Source: an uncultured Blautia sp. (GTDB lineage Bacteria > Bacillota > Clostridia > Lachnospirales > Lachnospiraceae). From it: a stretch of 12,859 nucleotides of DNA. Positions 6,351-12,859 of the stretch are shown piece by piece. Position numbers and translations under genes: made by a program. How positions within the stretch are numbered: position 1 is the stretch's first letter; each line of letters begins with the position of its first letter. The notes under the pieces are model-generated. The model had not been told where the DNA came from, searched no databases, and worked only from the letters and a program-made list of their open reading frames with translations. The stretch is from the NCBI GenBank assembly GCA_934409175.1, contig CAKRVX010000058.1:1-12859 (forward strand), in the 5' to 3' direction.

Positions 6351-8588
6351 ATGAAACGACTGGCACCTCGAGTGCTTCTGGCAGCTGCCCTGGTGGGATT
6401 TTCTGCCTTGTTATTAAAAGGGGATGTATGGACATTCTGGACCTGGTGGCTTCTGGCATTCCTGATGGGGATGCTTGCGATGCCTGTGACAGGGAAACTG
6501 TTTGCAGGTTTTGAAGATAAAGGCTGGATGTTTTCCAAGGTTCTTGCTATTGCAGTGACGGGATTTCTTACCTGGTTTCTTGTAGCGGTAAAAATTTTTC
6601 CATTCACGGCAGTGACCTGTATCGGCGTTTGTCTTGTATGTGCGGTTTTATGTGCAGTACTTTACCGTGTCCAGCAGAAAAAAGAAATTGACTGTCTGCC
6701 GGTAGGAAAGGGAAAGCTGATCTTCTGGGAGGAAATTCTGTTTTTTGCAGTTTTTCTGTTGTGGACCTATCTGGCCGGATTCAGACCTCAGGCATATGGA
6801 ACAGAGAAATTTATGGATTATGGATTTATGGAAGCTATGATGCGCAGTACTACGCTTCCGGCAAAAGACCTGTGGTATTCGGAAGGAACTATTAATTATT
6901 ATTATGGCGGACAGTATTTCGCAGTATTCCTTACAAAGTTAACAGGAAGTAAAGTAGAACTGACCTATAATCTCATGAGAACCTTTGTGGCAGCTTTTGC
7001 TTTTGTATTTCCTTTTTCACTGGTGCATCAGATGGCTGTGGACAAGCTTGGAAAGAATCTGACAGGAAAGAAACGCTTGGTTCCTGCACTGTCAGGAATC
7101 CTTGCGGGGATTTCCGTATCTATAGCCGGAAATATGCATTATGTTGTGTACTGTAAGATAATTCCATGGATACAGAAATTTCAGGGAAAGGAGCCGGACA
7201 GTTACTGGTTTCCGGATGCTACCAGATATATCGGATATAATCCGGATGTGCCGGATAAGACCATTCATGAATTTCCATGCTATTCTTTTGTATTAGGAGA
7301 TCTGCACGCGCATGTGGTCAATGTTATGTTTGTGCTGTTTCTTGTGGGGCTTTTGTATGCCTGGATGAAGAACATCCGTGAGAAGGAGGCTGTGATCGAG
7401 AAGAATCAGGGCGGAGAATTCTGGAAAAGACAGATATTCATGCCGCATATTCTGCTGGCAGCCGTGCTGATCGGAATGTTCCGGTTTACCAATTACTGGG
7501 ATTTTATTATTTATTTTGTAGTAGCGGGAGGAACGATTCTCTTTGGAAACATCATCCGGTTCCAGGGAAAAGTAAAAAAAGTTCTGGCAGTTACGATTGT
7601 TCAGGCAGTGGAGATTATTATAATCTCATATCTGGTTGTACTGCCTTTTACATTGAAATTTGACAGTATGTTTCAGGGTGTGGGAATCGCGCAGTATCAT
7701 TCTATGATTCATCAGCTCCTGATTTTGTGGGGACTTCCGACATTCCTGACTGTTTTACTGATCATCTGTATTCTTTGGGAAAAACTGCGGGGAGGTCAGA
7801 ACAGAGGACTATATCGTCTGATGAAGGCAATTGATATTCCTGATCTTTTTGCTGTTATCATGGGATTGTGTGCTATTGGACTTGTATTAATACCTGAGTT
7901 TGTCTATGTAAGAGATATTTACGAGAATGGAAATGCCAGAGCAAATACAATGTTTAAGCTGACTTATCAGGCCTATATGCTCTTTGCTATGACTATGGGA
8001 TATGGAATTTTCCGGATGCTGGTGACTGCCAGACAGAAAATATTTAAGATTTTATCAGCAGTGGGACTTGTTTTGCTGTGCTGGACGGTTGGGTATTTTG
8101 GAAACAGTGTAAATGCATGGTTTGGAAACATATGGGATCCGTCGGGATATAAAGGTCTGAATGCCACTTCTTTCCTTGAAAATGACTTTGCTGAGGATGC
8201 ATCAGCAATCCGCTGGCTGAAAGAAAACATAAAGGATTCACCTGTGGTACTGGAAGCAAATGGTGACAGTTATAGTAATTATGAACGTGTGTCAGCCATG
8301 ACCGGTCTTCCGACAGTTCTTGGCTGGTATGTACATGAATGGCTGTGGAGAAACGACACAGCAGATCTGAATGAGAAGAGTGAGGATATCGAGAGAATCT
8401 ACACATCGACAGATCAGACACAGGTGGAGGAACTTCTGAAAAAATATAATGTGGAGTATATCTTCGTAGGATCTACAGAGAGAGAAAAATACGCAGATAC
8501 ACTGAACGAAGAAGTCCTGAACTCCTGCGGAACCGTGGTATTCAGGGATGAGGAGTATGGTACTTATATTATTAAAGTTAATAACTAA
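6351..8588 (+). CDS. DUF2298 (YYY-domain) membrane protein, GT-C-like
   Basis: This 745-residue polytopic membrane protein carries the hallmarks of DUF2298, also described as the Chlor_Arch_YYY domain. E152-K153 and M155-D156 start the first external loop, followed by an AMMRS helix and a Leu-Trp-Tyr stretch. The signature N182-YYY (183-185) comes next. Later H306-E307-F308 leads into GDLHAH (316-321), the second hallmark. The family is uncharacterised but is structurally grouped with GT-C glycosyltransferases. A soluble C-terminal domain (about 610-745) starts at IRWLKENI, with W622, and ends in GTYIIKVNN. Start: ATG, 9 nt behind a strong AAGGAGG. It is the second gene of an operon with the paralog-like protein upstream and is closed by a strong terminator 2 nt downstream. 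The two probably work on the same glycan or in sequence; this is inference from layout. Confidence 0.8.
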   Translation: MKRLAPRVLLAAALVGFSALLLKGDVWTFWTWWLLAFLMGMLAMPVTGKLFAGFEDKGWMFSKVLAIAVTGFLTWFLVAVKIFPFTAVTCIGVCLVCAVLCAVLYRVQQKKEIDCLPVGKGKLIFWEEILFFAVFLLWTYLAGFRPQAYGTEKFMDYGFMEAMMRSTTLPAKDLWYSEGTINYYYGGQYFAVFLTKLTGSKVELTYNLMRTFVAAFAFVFPFSLVHQMAVDKLGKNLTGKKRLVPALSGILAGISVSIAGNMHYVVYCKIIPWIQKFQGKEPDSYWFPDATRYIGYNPDVPDKTIHEFPCYSFVLGDLHAHVVNVMFVLFLVGLLYAWMKNIREKEAVIEKNQGGEFWKRQIFMPHILLAAVLIGMFRFTNYWDFIIYFVVAGGTILFGNIIRFQGKVKKVLAVTIVQAVEIIIISYLVVLPFTLKFDSMFQGVGIAQYHSMIHQLLILWGLPTFLTVLLIICILWEKLRGGQNRGLYRLMKAIDIPDLFAVIMGLCAIGLVLIPEFVYVRDIYENGNARANTMFKLTYQAYMLFAMTMGYGIFRMLVTARQKIFKILSAVGLVLLCWTVGYFGNSVNAWFGNIWDPSGYKGLNATSFLENDFAEDASAIRWLKENIKDSPVVLEANGDSYSNYERVSAMTGLPTVLGWYVHEWLWRNDTADLNEKSEDIERIYTSTDQTQVEELLKKYNVEYIFVGSTEREKYADTLNEEVLNSCGTVVFRDEEYGTYIIKVNN

Positions 8589-8590
8589 TG

Positions 8591-8620
8591 AAAAATGGCA
8601 GCGATAGCTGCCATTTTTTT
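8591..8620 (+). terminator. Intrinsic terminator of the GT-C operon
   Basis: A perfect 12-bp stem, AAAAATGGCAGC (8591-8602) with GCTGCCATTTTT (8607-8618), has a GATA loop and ends in a run of seven T. It begins two bases after the stop codon. The A-rich left arm makes it potentially bidirectional. Confidence 0.95.
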
Positions 8621-8629
8621 GTAGCACAG

Positions 8630-8658
8630 GAGCGTGCAGGGATTTGCCTGGCACGCTC
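8630..8658 (+). terminator. Second hairpin, possible back-up terminator
   Basis: GAGCGTGC (8630-8637) pairs perfectly with GCACGCTC (8651-8658). AGG/CCT extend the stem after a one-base bulge. The GC-rich stem is followed by TTATATATAAG rather than a clean T run, so termination efficiency is doubtful. Confidence 0.45.
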
Positions 8659-8688
8659 TTATATATAAGTTTTATTTACAGGTTATAC

Positions 8689-8700
8689 TTGTAATTACAA
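8689..8700. promoter_or_regulatory. 12-bp perfect palindrome, candidate operator
   Basis: TTGTAATTACAA reads identically on both strands and lies about 210 bp upstream of the surface protein gene. The rest of 8701-8910 holds only weak promoter-like matches, such as TTGAAA (8810-8815) with TATATG (8831-8836) at a short 15-nt spacing, overlapped by the palindrome AAGTATACTT (8815-8824). No regulator can be named. Confidence 0.35.
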
Positions 8701-8910
8701 AAGAAAGAGTGGTCGGAAACATACGACAGATAACAATATCAAGGTTGTCCTACAACTGTTGCAGAAAAGTACAATTTATTACAGAAAAAATGCTATTTAT
8801 GCAGTCTGATTGAAAAGTATACTTCCATATTATATGCTGAAATAAATAGTAGCAGAATGTTTCAGGATCGCTGATGCTCAAAAAATTTTGTGACATGGGA
8901 GGAACTTTTT

Positions 8911-11900
8911 ATGAAGGGAAAAAGAATTGCGTTATTGTTAGCAGTGATATTGACAGCAAACAGTGTGATGGGTACTGCAAAGCTGGCTGTTGGGGCAGAA
9001 TTTTCAGCAGGAGATATGGCAGAACAGGAAGAGTTCTCATCAGGAGAAGAGGATGTATTTACAGAACCAGGACAAATTGAGGAACAAGAGGAAGTAACAG
9101 AACTAGAAGAAAGCGAGCTGTTTTCTGACAGCGCAGCAAAAGACGGATCAGTTATCCCGGATGATGTACAGGAACTGACATTAGATAAAGATTATGATGT
9201 TTTGCTTAGTAAAATGGGCGATGAGGTATGGTTTTCTTTTACACCGGGTGAGGATGGAATGTACGGATTTTCTTCTGGAAAAGTTGTAAATGTCTGTACA
9301 AATATATATCCAGAGGTCTTTTTTTATGATAAAAAAGTAAATGATAAAGATGAGTATACAGACAGAGATAAAGATGGAAAATGTGATGGCTGCTCCAATT
9401 TCCAGTTAAATGCAAAAATGAAAGCAGGATATACTTATTATTATTGTGTGCAGCTGGAAAGTATATACGGAGAAAATCAGACCAGCTTCCCGGTACGGAT
9501 CAACAGGATTCCGGCTTTTCAGTCACTGACGTTTCTGAATATGCCAGAAACGATTATTGCTGGAAGTGATACGGGATATGCTGCAACAGGAACATATGAA
9601 ATTACATATGCGGATGGATCAACTGCGAAAATATTTCAACGCTTTCCATATTTTTATGATTTATATGATAATTATTTTTATTATATATTTAAAAAGAATG
9701 GTGAGGATTATACGAAAGATACATTTGAAGAGGGAAATTATACGGTTCAGATAAAAGGGTCAAATTACAGAACCGGTATGGAGTATATAAGTGAAGAACA
9801 CTCATTTACAGCAATACCGATGGAACACTCGGAGAGATATAAAGGAGAGGCTGCAGATGGAGAAACTACTGTCAAACCTGCAGAAGATGTGATAATGAGT
9901 TTTGTTCCGGAGGAATCTGGAAAATATCAGATTGTATTGGATGACAGTAAGGTTGATGAAGTAAAAATAAAATCAGGAGATATTTATTTAGAAGTAGAGG
10001 GAAAAAGCAATATTTATGAATTGGAAGCAGGACAGAAATATTATATTTTTCTTGGTTATGTCCATAGTTGGGAGAAGACTCTGAAAATAGTCAGACAGAC
10101 CGCAGTGAAAGATGTTTCACTGGATTATTCCGGTGTGGAAAAAACTACATTTCTGGAATCTCTGGACACATGTAAGCTGGTAAATGGAAAAATAACAGTT
10201 ACTTATAATAATGGAGAAACAGTTTGTTTAGATTTAAAGTATTATGAACCAGTAAGGGATTCAAAAGGAAATAGCTTCTTCTATTATTTTAAAAAAACAG
10301 AATCAGAAGATGATAAAAAATATGCTGCAGGGCCACAAAGACTGGACGCAGGAACTTATCAGGTAGTTATTACATGTAACGATTCGGAAGAATATGAAAC
10401 TTCCTGCAGGATACAGGTGAATCCCATTGAAAACCTCAGAGAATTAAAAGAAGGAGTAAACAAGGATGTTAAGAGAGCTGCCACATCAGATTTTTATACA
10501 TGGTATCAATTTATTCCAAACGAAACGAAAACCTATTGCTTTTTTAATGCAGGGGAAATGGAAATTGTAAATGGGAAAAATATGAGATGGATATATCCTG
10601 AGAGATATCAGGACTGTTACGAAAACAGTTTTTTTGAACTGGACAAGGGAGAAATATATTATATAGGACTTGAAGGAGACAGAAATTATGCTTCTACATT
10701 AAAAATTGGAACATATGACGTCAAATCCATACGTCTTATACCTGAAAAGGAAAAGGAACATGTTTTATGTATGCCATTGCAGGATGGAGTCTGGTCAAAT
10801 ACGGTGACTCTTGGTGAATTAGAGGTCGTATATTCTGATGATACGACTATAGGAATGGATATTCAACTGCCTTTTAATTCCGGTGGAAAATGGATGACCG
10901 GGATAAGAAATTTCGAAGTAAAAATGGTCAATGCAGAAACCGGGGAAACAGTGGAGGATTATTATGATATTACGGCAGGAACTTACAAATTAAGCTGCAC
11001 AGATGGAACTATTACAACGAATGAAGTAACACTGCATGCGGTAACGACCCAAAACTTTCCAAGTCTGGAAATAGGAAAAAAACAACTGTTTGAAGTAGAT
11101 CAATATTATATTATAGAGCCTGAGAAAACGGCAGAATATATTTTTGAATACAGAGAAATTCTCGATGGAAAAGAACGGCTTACAGATCTTTATGGAGATG
11201 GAACCTATAGTATATATGAAATTGATGAGGAGACTGGCAGGAGATATTTAACGAAAATTGACAAGGAAAATGAGGGAAGGATACTTTACGCTGGCAAAAA
11301 ATATCTTATATCTATTAATTTCACTGCCTGTCGTGATGGATCGGATACAACAGTATGGATTAAACCTTATGATCTGGTGAAGTCTGTAGAAGTTTTATCC
11401 TGTTCCCCGGCTGACCTGGAATTCACGATTGGACTTGATCCGATAAAACTTGATTCAATAAAAGTAAGGATTAATTATGCAAGCGGATCTGTAAAAGAAA
11501 CAGAAATAACTGATATAAGGGATGATATTCGTAAAGAGGAAGTACGTTTTGAAATTGGATACAGAGATGAGAATGGAAAATTCCACAAATGTAAGAACGG
11601 CTATAATTTTAACAGTAAATCTGATTATATAATGAGAGTGGGATATGGAAGTTTACCAGTCTATGCAGAGGATATAAAAGTATATTTTGTTGATCCTACA
11701 GAGATGAAAGATACTACTATAAAATTATCTGCGGCTGCAGGTAAATGGACTACTGTGAAATATACCCCTTCGTTTACCGGCACTTACAGAATCAGTGTAG
11801 TAGGTGGAACAGTAGATCCTTGTGTGTATTACAGGGATACTGAAAGGTCTTCGTCCGGATTGGTTCTGACAACGATAAAAGATGGAAAATGTGAATTAAC

Positions 11901-12859
11901 GAAAAATCAGACCTGCTATTTCCGTGTTTATTCGGATCAGGAAAAACCGGAATTTACGGTAATAAATAATAAATGTCAATGGGTTGAACAAAGCAGAAAA
12001 GAACCTACCTGTACAGAGGCGGGAAAAATTGTAGATATATGTAAACTTCACGGGGAGCAGAATATCCAAACAATACAATCATTAGGACATGAAATGGGAG
12101 AATGGATCATTTCACGCAGAGTAACCTGTACGGAAAATGGAGAAAAAAGCCAGAAATGTATTCGTTGCAATGTGGAAAATACAGAAATAATAGAAGCAAC
12201 AGGACATGACTGGAGTGAGTGGAAGACAATTCAGGAAGCAAGCTGCACTGCTAATGGAGTAGAACGAAGGATATGTTCTGTTTGTAAAAATGCAGAAAGT
12301 CAGATAACGAAGGCATCCGGTCATAAATGGGGCGTAGAACAGACTATGGAAGCCGGAGAAGATACAAGTGGGAAAGTATATAAAATATGCAGCAGGTGTA
12401 ATGAAGAAGAAATTTTGCGGACACTTCCGGCACTGAAGATAGTTCAGACAGTGCAAAATGTTAATGATTCTCTGGAAAATATGGATGAGGAACTGACTGA
12501 AGAGCAGAAAAAAGTTGTAGATGATGCGGTAAAACAGATCACAGATCTGGATAACGCAGAATTACTTCATAGTGAGAATGCGATGGATACAATTGCAAAA
12601 GTAGAAGATCTGCTTATGCGTTCTGAGAAACAGATTGGAGAGACCCATGTAGTAACTGCAGACAGCCTAGGAAATGTAGAAACTGTTGGGGCTGCTCTTA
12701 CTGCTGTACAGGAGGCTGAGGATATAGCAGAAACATCAAAACTGGCAGCGAAACTTTCTGTAACAGAATCGGAGAACAGTTATGAACACATGGGAGAAGA
12801 TGCGTTAGCTGTAAATATTACGCTTTCTTTGATTAATGCTGAAACTAATGAAGCTATAG
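8911..12859 (+). CDS. Large secreted multi-domain surface protein, 3' partial
   Basis: One open frame runs without a stop from ATG 8911 to the window edge (1316 complete codons plus one base), so the C-terminus is missing. GGGAGG (8897-8902) lies 8 nt upstream. Residues 1-29 form a signal peptide (KGKR, hydrophobic core, VGA before Glu30). Residues 30-85 are an acidic Glu/Ser/Thr linker. Residues about 89-1019 hold alternating PPC-like and Ig-like modules (four pairs plus one). The first contains a DRDKDGKCD calcium-loop-like motif (151-159). Residues 1020-1174 are four repeats of about 39 residues with Gly-His starts and Cys pairs. Residues 1175-1316 are mostly helical and charged. No catalytic motif is visible, so an adhesin, wall-associated or matrix role is inferred. 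A sortase signal or wall-binding domain may lie beyond the window. The gene looks more AT-rich than the membrane-protein operon. The strong terminator just upstream separates it from that operon. Confidence 0.85.
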   Translation, partial: MKGKRIALLLAVILTANSVMGTAKLAVGAEFSAGDMAEQEEFSSGEEDVFTEPGQIEEQEEVTELEESELFSDSAAKDGSVIPDDVQELTLDKDYDVLLSKMGDEVWFSFTPGEDGMYGFSSGKVVNVCTNIYPEVFFYDKKVNDKDEYTDRDKDGKCDGCSNFQLNAKMKAGYTYYYCVQLESIYGENQTSFPVRINRIPAFQSLTFLNMPETIIAGSDTGYAATGTYEITYADGSTAKIFQRFPYFYDLYDNYFYYIFKKNGEDYTKDTFEEGNYTVQIKGSNYRTGMEYISEEHSFTAIPMEHSERYKGEAADGETTVKPAEDVIMSFVPEESGKYQIVLDDSKVDEVKIKSGDIYLEVEGKSNIYELEAGQKYYIFLGYVHSWEKTLKIVRQTAVKDVSLDYSGVEKTTFLESLDTCKLVNGKITVTYNNGETVCLDLKYYEPVRDSKGNSFFYYFKKTESEDDKKYAAGPQRLDAGTYQVVITCNDSEEYETSCRIQVNPIENLRELKEGVNKDVKRAATSDFYTWYQFIPNETKTYCFFNAGEMEIVNGKNMRWIYPERYQDCYENSFFELDKGEIYYIGLEGDRNYASTLKIGTYDVKSIRLIPEKEKEHVLCMPLQDGVWSNTVTLGELEVVYSDDTTIGMDIQLPFNSGGKWMTGIRNFEVKMVNAETGETVEDYYDITAGTYKLSCTDGTITTNEVTLHAVTTQNFPSLEIGKKQLFEVDQYYIIEPEKTAEYIFEYREILDGKERLTDLYGDGTYSIYEIDEETGRRYLTKIDKENEGRILYAGKKYLISINFTACRDGSDTTVWIKPYDLVKSVEVLSCSPADLEFTIGLDPIKLDSIKVRINYASGSVKETEITDIRDDIRKEEVRFEIGYRDENGKFHKCKNGYNFNSKSDYIMRVGYGSLPVYAEDIKVYFVDPTEMKDTTIKLSAAAGKWTTVKYTPSFTGTYRISVVGGTVDPCVYYRDTERSSSGLVLTTIKDGKCELTKNQTCYFRVYSDQEKPEFTVINNKCQWVEQSRKEPTCTEAGKIVDICKLHGEQNIQTIQSLGHEMGEWIISRRVTCTENGEKSQKCIRCNVENTEIIEATGHDWSEWKTIQEASCTANGVERRICSVCKNAESQITKASGHKWGVEQTMEAGEDTSGKVYKICSRCNEEEILRTLPALKIVQTVQNVNDSLENMDEELTEEQKKVVDDAVKQITDLDNAELLHSENAMDTIAKVEDLLMRSEKQIGETHVVTADSLGNVETVGAALTAVQEAEDIAETSKLAAKLSVTESENSYEHMGEDALAVNITLSLINAETNEAI
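9175..11967 (+). repeat. Tandem diverged modules of about 200 residues (PPC-like plus Ig-like)
   Basis: Two module types alternate. Type A has an aromatic strand ending in (F/Y)xP, then GxYxF, and later an (A/K)G..YY strand. Its F/I/Y-x-P anchors are at 9238, 9901, 10510, 11113 and 11761, giving spacings of 663, 609, 603 and 648 nt. Type B starts with a VK(D/S)(V/I) strand at 10105, 10720 and 11377, with FQSL at 9517 as the likely first copy. It contains a (V/I)xYxxG(E/S/D) strand and ends in AGTYxV-like strands. Nucleotide identity between copies is low, so this is a protein-level repeat. The PPC and Ig labels rest on pattern only. Confidence 0.55.
11968..12432 (+). repeat. Four repeats of about 39 residues with Gly-His-x-Trp and CxxC
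   Basis: Units begin at 11968, 12085, 12202 and 12319, exactly 117 nt apart. The consensus is GH-(D/E/K)-W-x-EW, a Cys at position 15 followed by T-x-x-G, then C-x-x-C near 25-28 and a variable E-T-containing end. The first unit starts with NKCQW instead of Gly-His and has lost the second CxxC pattern (CKLHGEQ). The last has Asp in place of the Cys at position 15 and is one residue shorter. Such repeats are frequent in secreted proteins of gut Firmicutes; the Cys pairs suggest metal binding or disulfides. Confidence 0.75.

Noticed and set aside
9557..9754. Short plus-strand open frame inside the surface protein
   Set aside because: It lies fully within the uninterrupted frame from 8911 and has a composition explained by AT-rich codons in a shifted frame.
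8911..12859. Possibility that this region is non-coding or fragmented, since only short closed open frames occur in it
   Set aside because: Reading codon by codon from ATG 8911 gives no stop up to the edge. The frame simply does not end inside the window.
1..12859. Insertion sequence, prophage, CRISPR array, tRNA or rRNA
   Set aside because: No transposase or integrase motifs, regular spacer-repeat pattern, tRNA cloverleaf or rRNA sequence was seen.

Overview
The window looks like a chromosomal stretch from a low-to-moderate GC, spore-forming Firmicute, most likely a gut Lachnospiraceae. The reasons are strong AGGAGG-type ribosome binding sites, sigma-A style promoters, a MecA adaptor, a CwlD-type cortex amidase beside a GH18 glycosidase, and a large secreted protein with Gly-His-x-Trp/CxxC repeats of the kind common in that family. 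The taxonomic placement is an inference from gene content.

Left part (1-1765). A minus-strand mecA gene (10-759) has its own promoter at 855-884. A plus-strand promoter at 957-984 faces away from it and drives a roughly 270-nt leader with two clear hairpins. The leader ends at a perfect Shine-Dalgarno serving a small unrecognised gene. That gene appears to begin at a rare ACG codon (1254) or at a TTG further in (1299). A 58-bp imperfect inverted repeat follows its stop codon.

Centre (1698-8620). An extended -10 promoter precedes a membrane-anchored GH18 protein (1765-3411) and a CwlD-like N-acetylmuramoyl-L-alanine amidase (about 3496-4200). The pair fits spore cortex peptidoglycan processing. 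Next comes a promoter-like stretch whose spacer is half of a perfect 10-bp inverted repeat. It precedes two large polytopic membrane proteins (4329-6311 and 6351-8588), which form an operon closed by a textbook intrinsic terminator (8591-8620). The second is a DUF2298/YYY-type protein. The first shares its layout and several motifs, so the two look like diverged GT-C-type paralogs acting on a lipid-linked or surface glycan. Their substrate is unknown.

Right part (8621-12859). After an intergenic region with a second hairpin and a 12-bp palindrome, one uninterrupted reading frame runs from 8911 to the window edge (at least 1316 codons). It encodes a secreted protein with a signal peptide and an acidic linker. 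A tandem array of strongly diverged modules of about 200 residues follows, each a PPC-like beta domain paired with an Ig-like one. Four repeats of about 39 residues carrying Gly-His and Cys pairs come next, and then a helical tail. No mobile element, CRISPR array, tRNA or rRNA was seen. The best candidates for something undescribed are the tandem dyad architecture of the surface protein, the paired GT-C proteins, and the structured leader with its unusual start codon.
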